The position numbers and the translations under genes were made by a program. A stretch of 49,406 nucleotides of DNA from contig JAOASJ010000050.1 in NCBI GenBank assembly GCA_030158725.1, positions 19,495-68,900 on the forward strand, read 5' to 3'. The DNA comes from Bacteroidia bacterium. GTDB lineage: Bacteria; Bacteroidota; Bacteroidia; NS11-12g; UBA955. Below, piece after piece: positions 8,919 through 17,997 of the stretch; position 1 is the stretch's first letter; each line of letters begins with the position of its first letter. The notes below the pieces were generated by a model. It had not been told where the DNA came from. It saw only the letters and a list, made by a program, of their open reading frames with translations, and made no database searches.

Positions 8919-9835
8919 CAGGTTTTTATTTGATCGTAAAACGATTTATTAGCTGGATCCATCTTAGAAAGCAATTCAATTGCTTTGGTTTGCTCGGCAG
9001 TTGGAGCACCCTTAAATATTTCAATTAACTCGCGGTATTTCGCATTGAAAAAAACTTTAACCAACATTGAGTTTGGGTATACCCTAGTTAATTCTTGGAA
9101 ATTTTCTAAAGCTTTAAAAACTTCGTCTCTGCCTTTATTCACGTCTTTATGCATAATGTCTAGGCCAGACATATGGTAATTATATAAACTTTTTCTTACA
9201 GGGGAATAACGGTCATTTGTTAGATTGTCTATTAGGTAATACCTGTTTTTCAAACTTTGGCCGTCATTTGATCTCCAACCTGACATGCTTTGACTGGCAT
9301 TCAGTATTTCTCTAGCCTTTTGATAATAAGGTGTTCCAGCATCCAATGAATAAGTATCATAGTTTAATCCCAATACAACATTTACATAAAAAGCCAACAT
9401 GCCTGTTAAATTATAGACATTCGCATTTTGTTGAAATTCCATGGCTTGAAATTCTTGGTACTGAAAGTTAAAGTCTAAATCCAGTTGGTTAAATATTACA
9501 GTATTGTAAGTACTGCCATATACCGGTCTAGTAGCTTGAATTTGAATAGTACCCGTAAAGTCATTTGAGTTTAGCTCATATCCAGTTATGTCAATCAACA
9601 GAGTCATTTTAATATGCTCTACTGAGGTAAGTTTATCAGCACACCATAGCCTTTGGTTTATAAATTGCGAAATTGATGACTCTAAAGATTTAAAAATCTG
9701 AGTATTTGAAATCTGAACCTTAGGGTGAATGATTGATATTTTCGCTTCAACATCTTGTCCTGACAAACGAGTATTTGCAAGAAAGAAAAGACAGAATAAA
9801 GCGACACTTAATTTTTTAAATTTTCTGAAATACAT
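8918..9835 (-). CDS. DUF4835 family secreted protein (PorD-like)
   Basis: 305 residues with a signal peptide (about 1-26, ending NTRLSGQ). The body matches the DUF4835 pattern: WCADKL, ATRPVYGSTYNT, and GLNYDTYS(L)DAGTPYYQKA followed by WRS(N)DGQSLKNRYYLIDNL. It is a periplasmic protein of Bacteroidota. Some databases name this family PorD and link it to type IX secretion; that link is recalled, not shown here. Its place directly after coaBC is the usual one in the phylum. It overlaps the end of coaB by 28 nt and aroB by one base. Confidence 0.88.
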   Translation of the reverse strand: MYFRKFKKLSVALFCLFFLANTRLSGQDVEAKISIIHPKVQISNTQIFKSLESSISQFINQRLWCADKLTSVEHIKMTLLIDITGYELNSNDFTGTIQIQATRPVYGSTYNTVIFNQLDLDFNFQYQEFQAMEFQQNANVYNLTGMLAFYVNVVLGLNYDTYSLDAGTPYYQKAREILNASQSMSGWRSNDGQSLKNRYYLIDNLTNDRYSPVRKSLYNYHMSGLDIMHKDVNKGRDEVFKALENFQELTRVYPNSMLVKVFFNAKYRELIEIFKGAPTAEQTKAIELLSKMDPANKSFYDQIKT

Positions 9836-10473
9836 GTAATAATATCTTTGGCAACAAGCTGTTTATCTTTTAATGGGTATTCAAAAATAATATCTTTTTG
9901 AAGAATTATTGTAATTTTATTGGTTTGATGACTAAATCCAGCGCCACTATCATTTAAAGAATTCAATACGATTGCATCGGCATTCTTCCGAACTAACTTC
10001 TCTTTGGCATTTGCAATTTCATTGTTAGTCTCCAAAGCAAAGCCAATTAATAACTGCCCTGGCTTTTTTCTACTTCCTAAAGTTGCTAAAATATCAGGGT
10101 TTTTAACCAACCTCAAGACCAATTCATCAGCGCTTTTTTTGATTTTAAAACCTTCATATGATTCTGGTCTATAATCAGCAACAGCAGCAGCCATTATAGC
10201 TATGTCGCAGTCAGGAAATAACTTTGTACATACATCGAGCATTTCTAAGGCTGATTCAACTTTGTAAAGTGAAATGTTTGGATTAATTGGTTTAATATGC
10301 ACTGGACCCGATACTAAGTGTACCTCAGCGCCAATATTTGCCAACTCCTCTGCTATCGCATAACCCATTTTACCTGTTGAATAATTGCCAATGAAACGAA
10401 CAGGATCTAACTTTTCGTATGTAGGTCCCGCAGTTATGACAATCTTTTTACCAGAATAAAACTCAAGAAGCAA
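9808..10473 (-). CDS. coaB: Phosphopantothenate-cysteine ligase domain (CoaB), separate frame
   Basis: 221 residues. It joins cysteine to 4'-phosphopantothenate in coenzyme A synthesis. Motifs: GKKIVITAGPTYEKLDPVRF near the N-terminus, GNYSTGKMG, MAAAVADY, and KIKKSADELVLRLVKNPDIL, which holds the family's lysine-rich loop. CoaB is usually the C-terminal half of a bifunctional CoaBC. Here its frame begins in TTG 10473, overlaps coaC by 11 nt and is shifted +1 relative to it, with the break exactly in the linker between domains. It may be a true split gene, a one-base assembly error or a frameshift event. No ATG or GTG precedes the first strand. Confidence 0.88.
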   Translation of the reverse strand: MLLEFYSGKKIVITAGPTYEKLDPVRFIGNYSTGKMGYAIAEELANIGAEVHLVSGPVHIKPINPNISLYKVESALEMLDVCTKLFPDCDIAIMAAAVADYRPESYEGFKIKKSADELVLRLVKNPDILATLGSRKKPGQLLIGFALETNNEIANAKEKLVRKNADAIVLNSLNDSGAGFSHQTNKITIILQKDIIFEYPLKDKQLVAKDIITCISENLKN

Positions 10474-11011
10474 AATGCTTAGATAATAAATTTAAAATAT
10501 TTTCAGGTTCCGCCATTCTACCTTTACCATCCAATCCACTGGCCAATTCTCCTTCTTCGGCATCAATTAGTATATTGCCGTATGACTGAAGTTTAGCTAT
10601 ATTATTTTGAACTGCTGGATGGAGATACATATCCAAATCCATAGCAGGTGCAAAGAACACTTTAGATCTGGCAGACAGATAAGTAGCTAAAAGTAGGTTA
10701 TCACAAATTCCATTTGCCATTTTAGCTATGGTATTTGCACTAGCAGGTGCAATCAACATTGCATCTGCCCATAATCCCAATTCAACATGGTTATTCCATT
10801 CCCCTGTATTGGAAATATAAAAATCACTTAATACAGGATTCTTACTTAAGGTAGATAAGGTCACAGGAGCAATAAAGGATTTCGCAGATTCGGTCATAAG
10901 AATCTTTACCTCTGCGTGTTCTTTAACGAAAAGTCGGGTTAAAAATGCTGCTTTGTATGCAGCTATACTGCCAGAAACTCCAAGTAAGATATGCTTACCC
11001 TTGAGACTCAT
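10463..11011 (-). CDS. coaC: Phosphopantothenoylcysteine decarboxylase domain (CoaC), separate frame
   Basis: 182 residues, a flavoprotein that decarboxylates phosphopantothenoylcysteine. Seen: FMN-binding GSIAAYK (14-20), catalytic H75 in NNHVELG, PASANT (89-94) and the substrate-binding APAMDLDMY (121-129). At position 158, where E. coli CoaBC has its active-site Cys, there is Ser (LASGLDGKGRM); I recall this variant as common in the phylum. The frame ends at TGA 10463-10465, right after the decarboxylase domain. Its start overlaps the end of rpoZ by 17 nt. Confidence 0.9.
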   Translation of the reverse strand: MSLKGKHILLGVSGSIAAYKAAFLTRLFVKEHAEVKILMTESAKSFIAPVTLSTLSKNPVLSDFYISNTGEWNNHVELGLWADAMLIAPASANTIAKMANGICDNLLLATYLSARSKVFFAPAMDLDMYLHPAVQNNIAKLQSYGNILIDAEEGELASGLDGKGRMAEPENILNLLSKHFAS

Positions 11012-11318
11012 TATCTGGTAGACGATAATATACTTTACCGTTTAAAAATTCTTGAGTAGAAACAAGTGTTGCTTTAGGCATTTTCTCATACAATGCGCTA
11101 ATTTCAATTTGCTCTCTATTTTCATGAACTTCTTCCAAGTTGTCGTGGTCTGAAGCAAATTCAGAAAGTTTATTGCTTAATTCATCTTTCATTTGTTGTG
11201 AAATCTGATTGGCTCTTTTAGCAATAATTACAGTTGAAAGGTATAAGTTTCCAGATACGCTTTCAATGTCTTTCAAATTACGCGCTTCAGCACTTGGAGA
11301 CAATTTTTGTTCTTTCAT
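10995..11318 (-). CDS. rpoZ: RNA polymerase omega subunit, Bacteroidota Rpb6-like form
   Basis: 107 residues. It matches the longer, divergent omega of Bacteroidota by the NLYLSTVIIAKRANQISQQMK segment (a conserved omega helix that clasps the beta' subunit) and by position between bamD and coaBC. Omega assists assembly and stability of RNA polymerase. ATG 11318 lies one base after the bamD stop, and the end overlaps coaC by 17 nt. The family is too divergent for exact motif checks by eye, but the context is strong. Confidence 0.85.
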   Translation of the reverse strand: MKEQKLSPSAEARNLKDIESVSGNLYLSTVIIAKRANQISQQMKDELSNKLSEFASDHDNLEEVHENREQIEISALYEKMPKATLVSTQEFLNGKVYYRLPDNESQG

Positions 11319-11319
11319 A

Positions 11320-12204
11320 TTATTGAATTTTATGGATTTTTTGGTGTTTGCTTAATTCTTCTTGAGCCTTTTTGTTGTATTTGGTGGCTTCTTCGTACCA
11401 TTTATTAGAAGGTTTATTGTTTTTAATATATTCAGCATATTCGCTAAATACAAGTTTCAATCTCTCCTCTTTCTTTTCATCGATACTATACTTAGCGTAT
11501 AGGTAAGAACATTTAACAATTAAAAACTCTATTTCATCTTTGTTATCCATATCAGGAAAATCCTTAATGGCGTTTTTAAAGGAAACAATAGCGGCTAAAT
11601 AATCTTCAATTTTGTAAAACAGTAATGCATTTTCGAAAGCCTTGGTTTTTAATTTCCCCCTAAGCTCTTCTATCTGCTCATTACATTTGTCTTTATAAGT
11701 AATTGTATCTTTATAAGATATTGTCTGTCCATCTACAATCTTGTCTTTATCCAAAACTTCATATATAGATTTTGAATTTGGATATTGGTTTAGATATAAT
11801 TGGGTTTCAGCAATTGCTTTTACAGTGGATGTTTGATCTAAAAAATATTCAAGTGCATCCTTATACAGACAATTGGTATATCTAAAACTACATTCTTCAA
11901 TATGTTTGCTGTTGTAATAGTTTTCAGTAAAGTTTTTAAAGTGATATGCTGCTAGTTCATATTGTCCTAGTCCGTAATAAGAGTAACAATAGTAAAAATA
12001 TATTTCTTCACTTTTCTCTTTCCCTCTGTATACAGCCAACAAATCTTCAAACAAAGGCAATGCCCTAACATAATCTTTTTTCAGATATAGCTTTTTAGCC
12101 ATATCGTACTTTTCATCATTTGTGCCTTTCTTCACAACAGTACCGTACTCGGAACACGAGGAAACCAGTATAATTAATAAGCTATAAATGAAGTATTTGT
12201 TCAC
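11320..12204 (-). CDS. bamD: Outer membrane assembly lipoprotein BamD
   Basis: 294 residues from GTG 12204. Lipoprotein signal with Cys17 (IILVSSC). TPR-type helical repeats follow: YDMAKKLYLKKDYVRALPLFE, YYCYSYYGLGQYELAAYHF and a later LLFYKIEDYLAAIVSFKNAI. BamD is the essential lipoprotein partner of BamA in outer-membrane protein insertion. A TTG at 12222 would add six residues, but it lies within the -7 promoter box, so GTG 12204 is chosen; it also gives a normal-length signal peptide. It is the first gene of the operon bamD-rpoZ-coaC-coaB-DUF4835-aroB. Confidence 0.9.
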   Translation of the reverse strand: MNKYFIYSLLIILVSSCSEYGTVVKKGTNDEKYDMAKKLYLKKDYVRALPLFEDLLAVYRGKEKSEEIYFYYCYSYYGLGQYELAAYHFKNFTENYYNSKHIEECSFRYTNCLYKDALEYFLDQTSTVKAIAETQLYLNQYPNSKSIYEVLDKDKIVDGQTISYKDTITYKDKCNEQIEELRGKLKTKAFENALLFYKIEDYLAAIVSFKNAIKDFPDMDNKDEIEFLIVKCSYLYAKYSIDEKKEERLKLVFSEYAEYIKNNKPSNKWYEEATKYNKKAQEELSKHQKIHKIQ

Positions 12205-12219
12205 AGTTGATGGAATCCG

Positions 12220-12251
12220 CAAAAGTAATACAAATAACGCACAAAGTCAAA
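12220..12251 (-). promoter_or_regulatory. Promoter of the bamD operon
   Basis: On the minus strand: TTTG (12248-12251), 20 nt, TACTTTTG (12220-12227). Both boxes match the Bacteroidota consensus. The predicted transcript start is about 12214, giving a leader of roughly 10 nt before GTG 12204. Confidence 0.75.
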
Positions 12252-12256
12252 ATTAG

Positions 12257-12946
12257 TTACATTACCCCCTCATCTGCATAGCTATAATATCCATTTTGAG
12301 TAATTATCAAGTGGTCTAGTACATTAATATCCAATAGTTTACCAGATTCTTTTAATTTTCTAGTTAATTGATTATCAGACTCGCTTGGGAATAGATTGCC
12401 ACTTGGGTGGTTGTGAAACAATATAATTCCGGTGCTTTTATCATCTAATGCCAATTTAAATATTTTTCTTTGGTCTACAATAGTTGCTGTTATGCCTCCA
12501 ACACTAATACAGTGCTCTGAAATCACCCCATTCTTTCGATTTAAAGTTAGTACCCAAAATTCTTCATGGTTCAAATCCTCCATAAAATGACGCATCATTC
12601 CATATGCATCTTTACTAGAATTTACAACTGACCTTTCCTTATTTTCCGACAATTGTCTGCGCACGGATAATTCAATTGCTGTTATCAGAGTTACTGCCTT
12701 AGCTGGTCCAATACCATCAATTTTACAAAAATCATGTACGGTCCATTTTGCTAATTCTTGGATATTCTGTCCAGCCTTTAATAATATTTCTCTTGCAATA
12801 TCAAGTGCCGTTTTTTTGCTTGTACCAGTAGATATTAAAATAGCCAACAACTCTGCATTGCTTAATGATGCTCGCCCCTTCTTTATTAGCTTTTCTCTTG
12901 GCCTTTCATCCTCCTCCCAGTTTTTTATGGAAACAAATTCATTCAT
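12257..12946 (-). CDS. radC: RadC family JAB-domain protein
   Basis: 229 residues. A helix-hairpin-helix region (KIDGIGPAKAVTL, about 75-87) precedes a JAB/MPN metalloprotease-like domain with H178-N-H180-P-S182...D191 in HNHPSGNLFPSESD. The family is named for DNA repair, but its true function is unsettled. Length and motifs are complete. It lies 53 nt upstream of the bamD start and has a possible -7 box TAATTTCG at 12956-12963 for itself. Confidence 0.93.
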   Translation of the reverse strand: MNEFVSIKNWEEDERPREKLIKKGRASLSNAELLAILISTGTSKKTALDIAREILLKAGQNIQELAKWTVHDFCKIDGIGPAKAVTLITAIELSVRRQLSENKERSVVNSSKDAYGMMRHFMEDLNHEEFWVLTLNRKNGVISEHCISVGGITATIVDQRKIFKLALDDKSTGIILFHNHPSGNLFPSESDNQLTRKLKESGKLLDINVLDHLIITQNGYYSYADEGVM

Positions 12947-13019
12947 AGTTTCAAACGAAATTATCCCTTAAAAAGAAAAGAAAAAAGGGAAAAATAAACT
13001 AAGAATTATCTATATTAAG

Positions 13020-13946
13020 TTAGGTTTTATTCAGGAAATTAATATTTCTCATTAATCCTTTAAACTTAGTCCGCTTAACAGCACTTTTGGAAAATACTTT
13101 TTGAAAACTTGATTCTGTCAATTCAAGCCAATCTGATTTTTGCATACTCATTAATTCATCCTTTACATCAAATCTAGGTTCATTGTGCTGACTCGAGAAC
13201 CTATTCCATGGACAAACATCTTGACAAATATCACATCCAAATATCCAATCCTTCATTTTGCCATCAAACTCTTGTGGTATTTCATTTTTTAACTCAATTG
13301 TCAAATAAGATATACATTTTGAGGCATTTAATGTCTTATCAGGAAGTATTGCTTCTGTTGGGCATGCGTCAATACATTTTGTACAAGTGCCACAATAATC
13401 CTTAATCTTCCCATCTGGCTCGCATTCAAGGTCTAAAACCAATTCTGCTAAAAAGAAAAAGGAACCTTGTTTCTTATTTATCAATAATCCATGCTTTCCA
13501 ATCCAACCAATACCAGACCTTTCCGCCCACGCTCTTTCTAGAATTGGCGCAGAATCAACAAATACTCTTCCCTCTATGTTTCCTAATAATAAACGAAGTT
13601 CATCCAACAACTGCAAACATTTGTCTTTTAGAACAGTATGATAATCTTGCCCATAGGCATATTTAGCTATTTTAAAAGTAGCCGGATCTTGCTGAATTTC
13701 AGGGTAATAATTAAAAAGTAAACTTATAACTGTTTTCGCTCCAGGAACAAGTAGTCTTGGATCTAAACGTTTGTCAAAATAATTTTCCAAATAATGCATT
13801 TCGCCATGGAATTTGTTTTGCAACCACAATTCCAATCTTGAGGCCTCTGTTTCCAAGAAGTCTGCTTTTGATATTCCACATTCTGTAAAACCGAATTGTT
13901 TTGACAAACGTTTTACCAAATCAGAATTAAATCTCGGACTGCTCAT
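13020..13946 (-). CDS. queG: Epoxyqueuosine reductase
   Basis: 308 residues. Cobalamin-dependent enzyme of the last step of queuosine synthesis in tRNA (epoxyqueuosine to queuosine). Catalytic-type Asp131 lies in VDSAPILERAWAERSGIGWIGKH. The two [4Fe-4S] sites use C185-x2-C188-x2-C191-x3-C195 with C238-x2-C241-x3-C245 and C211. It lacks the C-terminal HEAT-like extension of the longer forms. It is the most upstream gene of this minus-strand block. Confidence 0.94.
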   Translation of the reverse strand: MSSPRFNSDLVKRLSKQFGFTECGISKADFLETEASRLELWLQNKFHGEMHYLENYFDKRLDPRLLVPGAKTVISLLFNYYPEIQQDPATFKIAKYAYGQDYHTVLKDKCLQLLDELRLLLGNIEGRVFVDSAPILERAWAERSGIGWIGKHGLLINKKQGSFFFLAELVLDLECEPDGKIKDYCGTCTKCIDACPTEAILPDKTLNASKCISYLTIELKNEIPQEFDGKMKDWIFGCDICQDVCPWNRFSSQHNEPRFDVKDELMSMQKSDWLELTESSFQKVFSKSAVKRTKFKGLMRNINFLNKT

Positions 13947-14131
13947 AAATACAGCGACAATTATACATAAAACTATTTATTTCGCAGATAAAACTTTGTT
14001 TTGAGAATGCTTTGATTTAAGAAGGTTTTTTCTCCACATTCTAAAATCATACTATATGACCTAAAAGCTCATATTTACTTGGTCCTACAAGGTTTAATAA
14101 TTAAAATTACTGATATGTTGATAATTTGTTG

Positions 14132-14139
14132 TACCTTTG
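14132..14139 (+). promoter_or_regulatory. -7 box of the DEAD-box helicase gene
   Basis: TACCTTTG is an exact TAnnTTTG box. The matching -33 element is not clear. The box ends 10 bases before ATG 14150 and rules out an upstream in-frame ATG at 14126. Confidence 0.6.
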
Positions 14140-14149
14140 CAGCTTCTTT

Positions 14150-15937
14150 ATGACAGAAACATTTCAAGACATGGGTTTAAGTAAACCTGTGTTTGATGCG
14201 ATCAGTGATCTAGGCTACGTCAGCCCCACTCCCATCCAACAACAAGCCATCCCAGTTCTTTTACAAGGAACTAAGGATTTCGTAGGTCTGGCTCAGACCG
14301 GAACAGGTAAAACCGCCGCTTTTGGTTTACCATTATTGTCTTTAATAGACACTTCAAACAAACAGGTCCAAGGTCTTGTTATTTGCCCAACGAGAGAATT
14401 GTGTATTCAAATCACAAATGATTTCAAAGCGTACGGCAAATATTTAGAAGACTTCCATCATGTCGCCGTTTACGGCGGAAGTAGCATTGAAAATCAAATT
14501 AAATACCTTAGGAAAGGTGTTCAAATTGTAGTAGCTACCCCTGGTCGTTTGATTGACCTTATTGAACGTAAAGCTGTAAAACTCGATGCTGTTACCCACG
14601 TGGTACTAGACGAGGCAGACGAAATGCTCAATATGGGATTCAGAGAGGATATAGAATTTATCTTATCCCATGCTACAGTTAGACAAGCCGCTTGGCTTTT
14701 CAGTGCCACAATGCCTAAGGAAGTTCGCAGAATTGCGCAAACTTTCATGGAAAATCCAGTAGAAATCAAAGTTAACTCTGTTGCTACTGCTCAAAACATT
14801 AAACACGTCTACTATCAATGTCAATCATCTCAAAAGTATGAAACACTTAAGAGACTAATTGACTTTAATCCAGGTATGTACGGTATCGTATTTACCCGTA
14901 CTAAATTAGAAGCTCAAGACATAACCGAAAAATTATTAAAAGAAGGTTATGAAATCGATGCTTTACACGGTGACTTAAGTCAACAACAACGCGATAAAGT
15001 AATGGGTCGTTTCAGAGAAAAGACCATCAAATTACTTATAGCTACAGACGTTGCAGCAAGGGGTATTGATGTTAACGACATTACCCACGTTATAAACTAC
15101 GCTTTACCAGATGAACCGGAAGTATATACACATAGAAGTGGACGTACAGCCCGTGCTGGTAAAACAGGTGTTTGTATCAGCATATTACACAGCAGAGAAA
15201 CTGGACGTTTGAGAGATGTTGAACACATCATGAAAGCACAGTTTGAAAAGCTTGAAATTCCAAGTGGTAGAGAAGTTTGTGAAAAGCAATTCTTCGCTTT
15301 CATTGAAAAATTAAAGCAAGCTGACATCAGCCATGGTGATTATGAAAATTATCTTCCTTATCTCAAAGAACAATTTGATGACATGAGCAAAGAAGAAATC
15401 ATCAAAAGAATGGCATCTCTTGAATTTAACAGATTCTTGAAATACTATGAAAAAGCTGGTGATTTGAATGCAGGCGACTCTAGAAATAGCGATCATGGCA
15501 AATACAACAGATTGTTTATCAGTTTAGGTGAAAAAGATGGCTTCTATAAAGCTGCTTTCCTAGAATTTTTATTAGACACTACTGGCCATACCAAAGCGCA
15601 ATTAGGCAAAATTGAATTAATGGATGCCTATAGTTTTGTTGAAGTTGAAAAAGACATCGTTCAAGAATTCATGACTGCTTTTGAAGGTAAAAAATTCAGA
15701 GGTAGACAAATCAAAATTGAAATTTCTACTGACCGTAGTGGCGGTGGCCGTAGCAACAGCCGTGGAGGTTGGGGTGGCGGTGGTGGCCGTGACAGAGACC
15801 GTGGAAGAGGCAATGGTGGTGGCGGTGGAGAAAGACGCTTCGAAAACAGAGGAAGAAGCGGTGGCGGAAATAGTGGTGGTGGAAATAGTGGTGGCGGTGG
15901 TGGATACGACCGCTCTAAAAAACGCAAGTCTTACTAA
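14150..15937 (+). CDS. DEAD-box RNA helicase with DbpA-type RNA-binding domain and glycine-rich tail
   Basis: 595 residues from ATG 14150. The Q motif (SPTPIQQQAIP), AQTGTGKT, VLDEADEM, SAT and HRSGRTARAG are all present. After the two helicase lobes comes a DbpA/CsdA-like RNA-binding domain (NRLFISLGEKDGFYKAAFLE...FRGRQIKIEIS). The last 65 or so residues are Gly/Arg/Asn-rich, ending KKRKSY. It probably remodels structured RNA in ribosome assembly or cold growth. An in-frame ATG at 14126 adds eight residues but lies upstream of the -7 box. Codon use is richer in C-ending codons than its neighbours, as expected for high expression. A terminator follows at 15959-15989. Confidence 0.95.
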   Translation: MTETFQDMGLSKPVFDAISDLGYVSPTPIQQQAIPVLLQGTKDFVGLAQTGTGKTAAFGLPLLSLIDTSNKQVQGLVICPTRELCIQITNDFKAYGKYLEDFHHVAVYGGSSIENQIKYLRKGVQIVVATPGRLIDLIERKAVKLDAVTHVVLDEADEMLNMGFREDIEFILSHATVRQAAWLFSATMPKEVRRIAQTFMENPVEIKVNSVATAQNIKHVYYQCQSSQKYETLKRLIDFNPGMYGIVFTRTKLEAQDITEKLLKEGYEIDALHGDLSQQQRDKVMGRFREKTIKLLIATDVAARGIDVNDITHVINYALPDEPEVYTHRSGRTARAGKTGVCISILHSRETGRLRDVEHIMKAQFEKLEIPSGREVCEKQFFAFIEKLKQADISHGDYENYLPYLKEQFDDMSKEEIIKRMASLEFNRFLKYYEKAGDLNAGDSRNSDHGKYNRLFISLGEKDGFYKAAFLEFLLDTTGHTKAQLGKIELMDAYSFVEVEKDIVQEFMTAFEGKKFRGRQIKIEISTDRSGGGRSNSRGGWGGGGGRDRDRGRGNGGGGGERRFENRGRSGGGNSGGGNSGGGGGYDRSKKRKSY

Positions 15938-15958
15938 ACAACTCAATAATTTAATATT

Positions 15959-15989
15959 AAAAAATGCGACAGTTAGTCGCATTTTTTTT
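15959..15989 (+). terminator. Rho-independent terminator after the helicase gene
   Basis: A 9-bp stem AAATGCGAC / GTCGCATTT (15962-15984) with loop AGTTA is followed by a run of T. The A-run before it would also let it work on the other strand. Confidence 0.85.
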
Positions 15990-16056
15990 ATGCCTAAATT
16001 TTAGACCCCACAAGTAATATGTGAGCATAGTTACCCAAAACAGGATATTTTTTTTG

Positions 16057-16064
16057 TATTTTCG
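16057..16064 (+). promoter_or_regulatory. -7 box of pruA
   Basis: TATTTTCG, a one-base variant of TAnnTTTG, is followed by GCAGAC. The -33 element is unclear. The predicted start near 16070 gives a leader of about 16 nt to ATG 16086. Confidence 0.45.
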
Positions 16065-16085
16065 CAGACTAAAATAAGATTATAT

Positions 16086-17717
16086 ATGAACGGATTTTTT
16101 AAAGTTCCAAATGCAGTTAATGAAACAGTGCTTGATTATGCTCCCAATAGCAAGGAAAAACTAGCACTTAAGAAAGCTTTAGCTGAAGCAAGGTCTCAAG
16201 TTATAGACATTCCAATGTACATCAATGGTCAAGAAATTAGAACAGGCAATACCCAAGCTATATTTCCTCCCCACGATTTACATCATCAAATTGGCACTTT
16301 CCATCATGGCAATGAAGAACATGTACACATGGCAATTGAAGCGGCACTTGCAGCTAAGCCAGCTTGGGAAAATATGCCTTGGGAACAAAGAGCAGCAATA
16401 TTTTTAAAAGCAGGTGAATTATTAGCAGGTCCATACCGCGCCAAAATGAATGCTGCTACAATGTTAGCACAATCAAAAAATGCTTATCAAGCAGAAATAG
16501 ATTCAGCATGTGAGTTAATTGACTTTTTGAGATTCAATGTTCAATATATGTCTGAAATATATGCTGATCAACCAAGCGCGAACAGCAAAACAATATGGAA
16601 CAGATTAGAGCATAGACCACTAGAAGGTTTTACTTTTGCTTTAACTCCTTTCAACTTTACAGCTATCGCAGGAAATCTACCTAGCAGTATGGCTATGATG
16701 GGCAACGTTGTTGTTTGGAAGCCTGCCTTCACTCAAATATATTCAGCAAAAGTGATTATGGAAATATTCATGGAAGCTGGTCTACCTGATGGCGTAATTA
16801 ATTTAATTTTCACAGATGGACCAACAACTGGAAATGTAATTTTCAACCATCCTGATTTTGCAGGATTACATTTTACAGGTTCAACTGGTGTGTTTAGAGG
16901 AATGTGGAATGCTATTGGAGCCAATATCCATAAATACAAAACCTACCCAAGAATAGTTGGTGAAACAGGTGGTAAAGACTTTGTGTTAGCTCATAGAAGT
17001 GCCGATATTGATACAACAGTAACAGCTTTAGCACGTGGAGCTTTTGAATACCAAGGACAAAAATGTTCAGCGGCATCTAGAGCTTACATCCCATCAAATT
17101 TATGGCCTGAAATTAAAAGCAAATTAATTGCTGAAGTTGCTACAATGAAAGTTGGGCCAACAGAAGATTTTAGAAATTTTGTTAATGCTGTAATCGATGA
17201 AAAAGCATTTGATAAAATTACTGCCTATATTGAGAAAGCAAAAAATGACCAGAATGCAGAAATCATTTGCGGTGGCCAAAGCGATAAATCAAAAGGATAT
17301 TTCATACAACCTACTATAATTCTTGCTAAAGATCCAAAATATGTCACAATGTGTGATGAACTGTTTGGCCCTGTATTAAGTATCTATGTGTATGATGAGA
17401 ATGACTTTGATCACGCACTGGATTTAGTGAACACCACTAGCGAATACGCGTTAACAGGTGCTGTTATTGCACAAGACAGATATGCAATAACCCAAGCAAC
17501 AGATTACCTAAGACATTCTGCAGGCAATTTCTATATCAATGACAAGCCAACAGGTGCTGTTGTTGGTCAACAGCCATTTGGTGGCAGTAGAGCCAGTGGT
17601 ACAAATGATAAAGCTGGTAGCAAAGCGAATTTATTGCGATGGACCAGCACTAGAACAATAAAGGAAACTTTAGTTCCAATTAAAGATTACCGCTATCCAT
17701 TCTTAAGCGAAGAATAA
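16086..17717 (+). CDS. pruA: 1-pyrroline-5-carboxylate (L-glutamate gamma-semialdehyde) dehydrogenase
   Basis: 543 residues, the length of stand-alone P5C dehydrogenases. Oxidises glutamate semialdehyde to glutamate with NAD+, the second step of proline breakdown. Seen: the substrate-binding N-terminal part (AKMNAATMLAQSKN), catalytic Glu in GETGGKDFVL, catalytic Cys in GQKCSAASR, and the C-terminal QPFGGSRASGTNDKAG. No proline dehydrogenase lies nearby. It is transcribed alone, between its own -7 box and the terminator at 17721-17751. Confidence 0.95.
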   Translation: MNGFFKVPNAVNETVLDYAPNSKEKLALKKALAEARSQVIDIPMYINGQEIRTGNTQAIFPPHDLHHQIGTFHHGNEEHVHMAIEAALAAKPAWENMPWEQRAAIFLKAGELLAGPYRAKMNAATMLAQSKNAYQAEIDSACELIDFLRFNVQYMSEIYADQPSANSKTIWNRLEHRPLEGFTFALTPFNFTAIAGNLPSSMAMMGNVVVWKPAFTQIYSAKVIMEIFMEAGLPDGVINLIFTDGPTTGNVIFNHPDFAGLHFTGSTGVFRGMWNAIGANIHKYKTYPRIVGETGGKDFVLAHRSADIDTTVTALARGAFEYQGQKCSAASRAYIPSNLWPEIKSKLIAEVATMKVGPTEDFRNFVNAVIDEKAFDKITAYIEKAKNDQNAEIICGGQSDKSKGYFIQPTIILAKDPKYVTMCDELFGPVLSIYVYDENDFDHALDLVNTTSEYALTGAVIAQDRYAITQATDYLRHSAGNFYINDKPTGAVVGQQPFGGSRASGTNDKAGSKANLLRWTSTRTIKETLVPIKDYRYPFLSEE

Positions 17718-17720
17718 TTT

Positions 17721-17751
17721 AAAAAAAGGCATCAATTGATGCCTTTTTTTT
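17721..17751. terminator. Bidirectional terminator after pruA
   Basis: GGCATCAATTGATGCC (17728-17743) is a perfect 16-nt palindrome flanked by A7 on the left and T8 on the right, so it can act in both directions. Confidence 0.9.
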
Positions 17752-17997
17752 GTCTAAACTTAAATCTTCAATTTATAAATCTATTGAATTCAAATTATTT
17801 TAATTCCTGATTATGATATTAGAGTTATTTGACAATAATTGTTAAATAAAAAAATTTGTATTCGGGTCAAAATAAAATCATTTAAAGAAATAAAATTGAT
17901 TTTTAAAATTAACCTTAAAAAAACTTTTAAAAAACATTTGTAAACACGCTAATAACTCTTATCATTGCATTGTGTTTTCATAGTTTTAGTTTTTAGA
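17752..17997. other. Gene-free AT-rich stretch
   Basis: No reading frame of note. The stretch is very AT-rich with A- and T-runs. An imperfect -7-like AACATTTG lies at 17933-17940, which could start the small RNA proposed for 17945-18028. Confidence 0.6.

Noticed and set aside
10463-10473. Proven programmed +1 frameshift in coaBC
   Set aside because: The stop context allows slippage, but there is no strong upstream stimulator visible, and a split gene or a sequencing error explains it equally well; kept only as an open question.
15617-15982. Overlapping frames opposite and within the helicase tail
   Set aside because: Low-complexity Thr/Ala/Pro/Val-rich translations are shadows of the Gly-rich tail in other frames.
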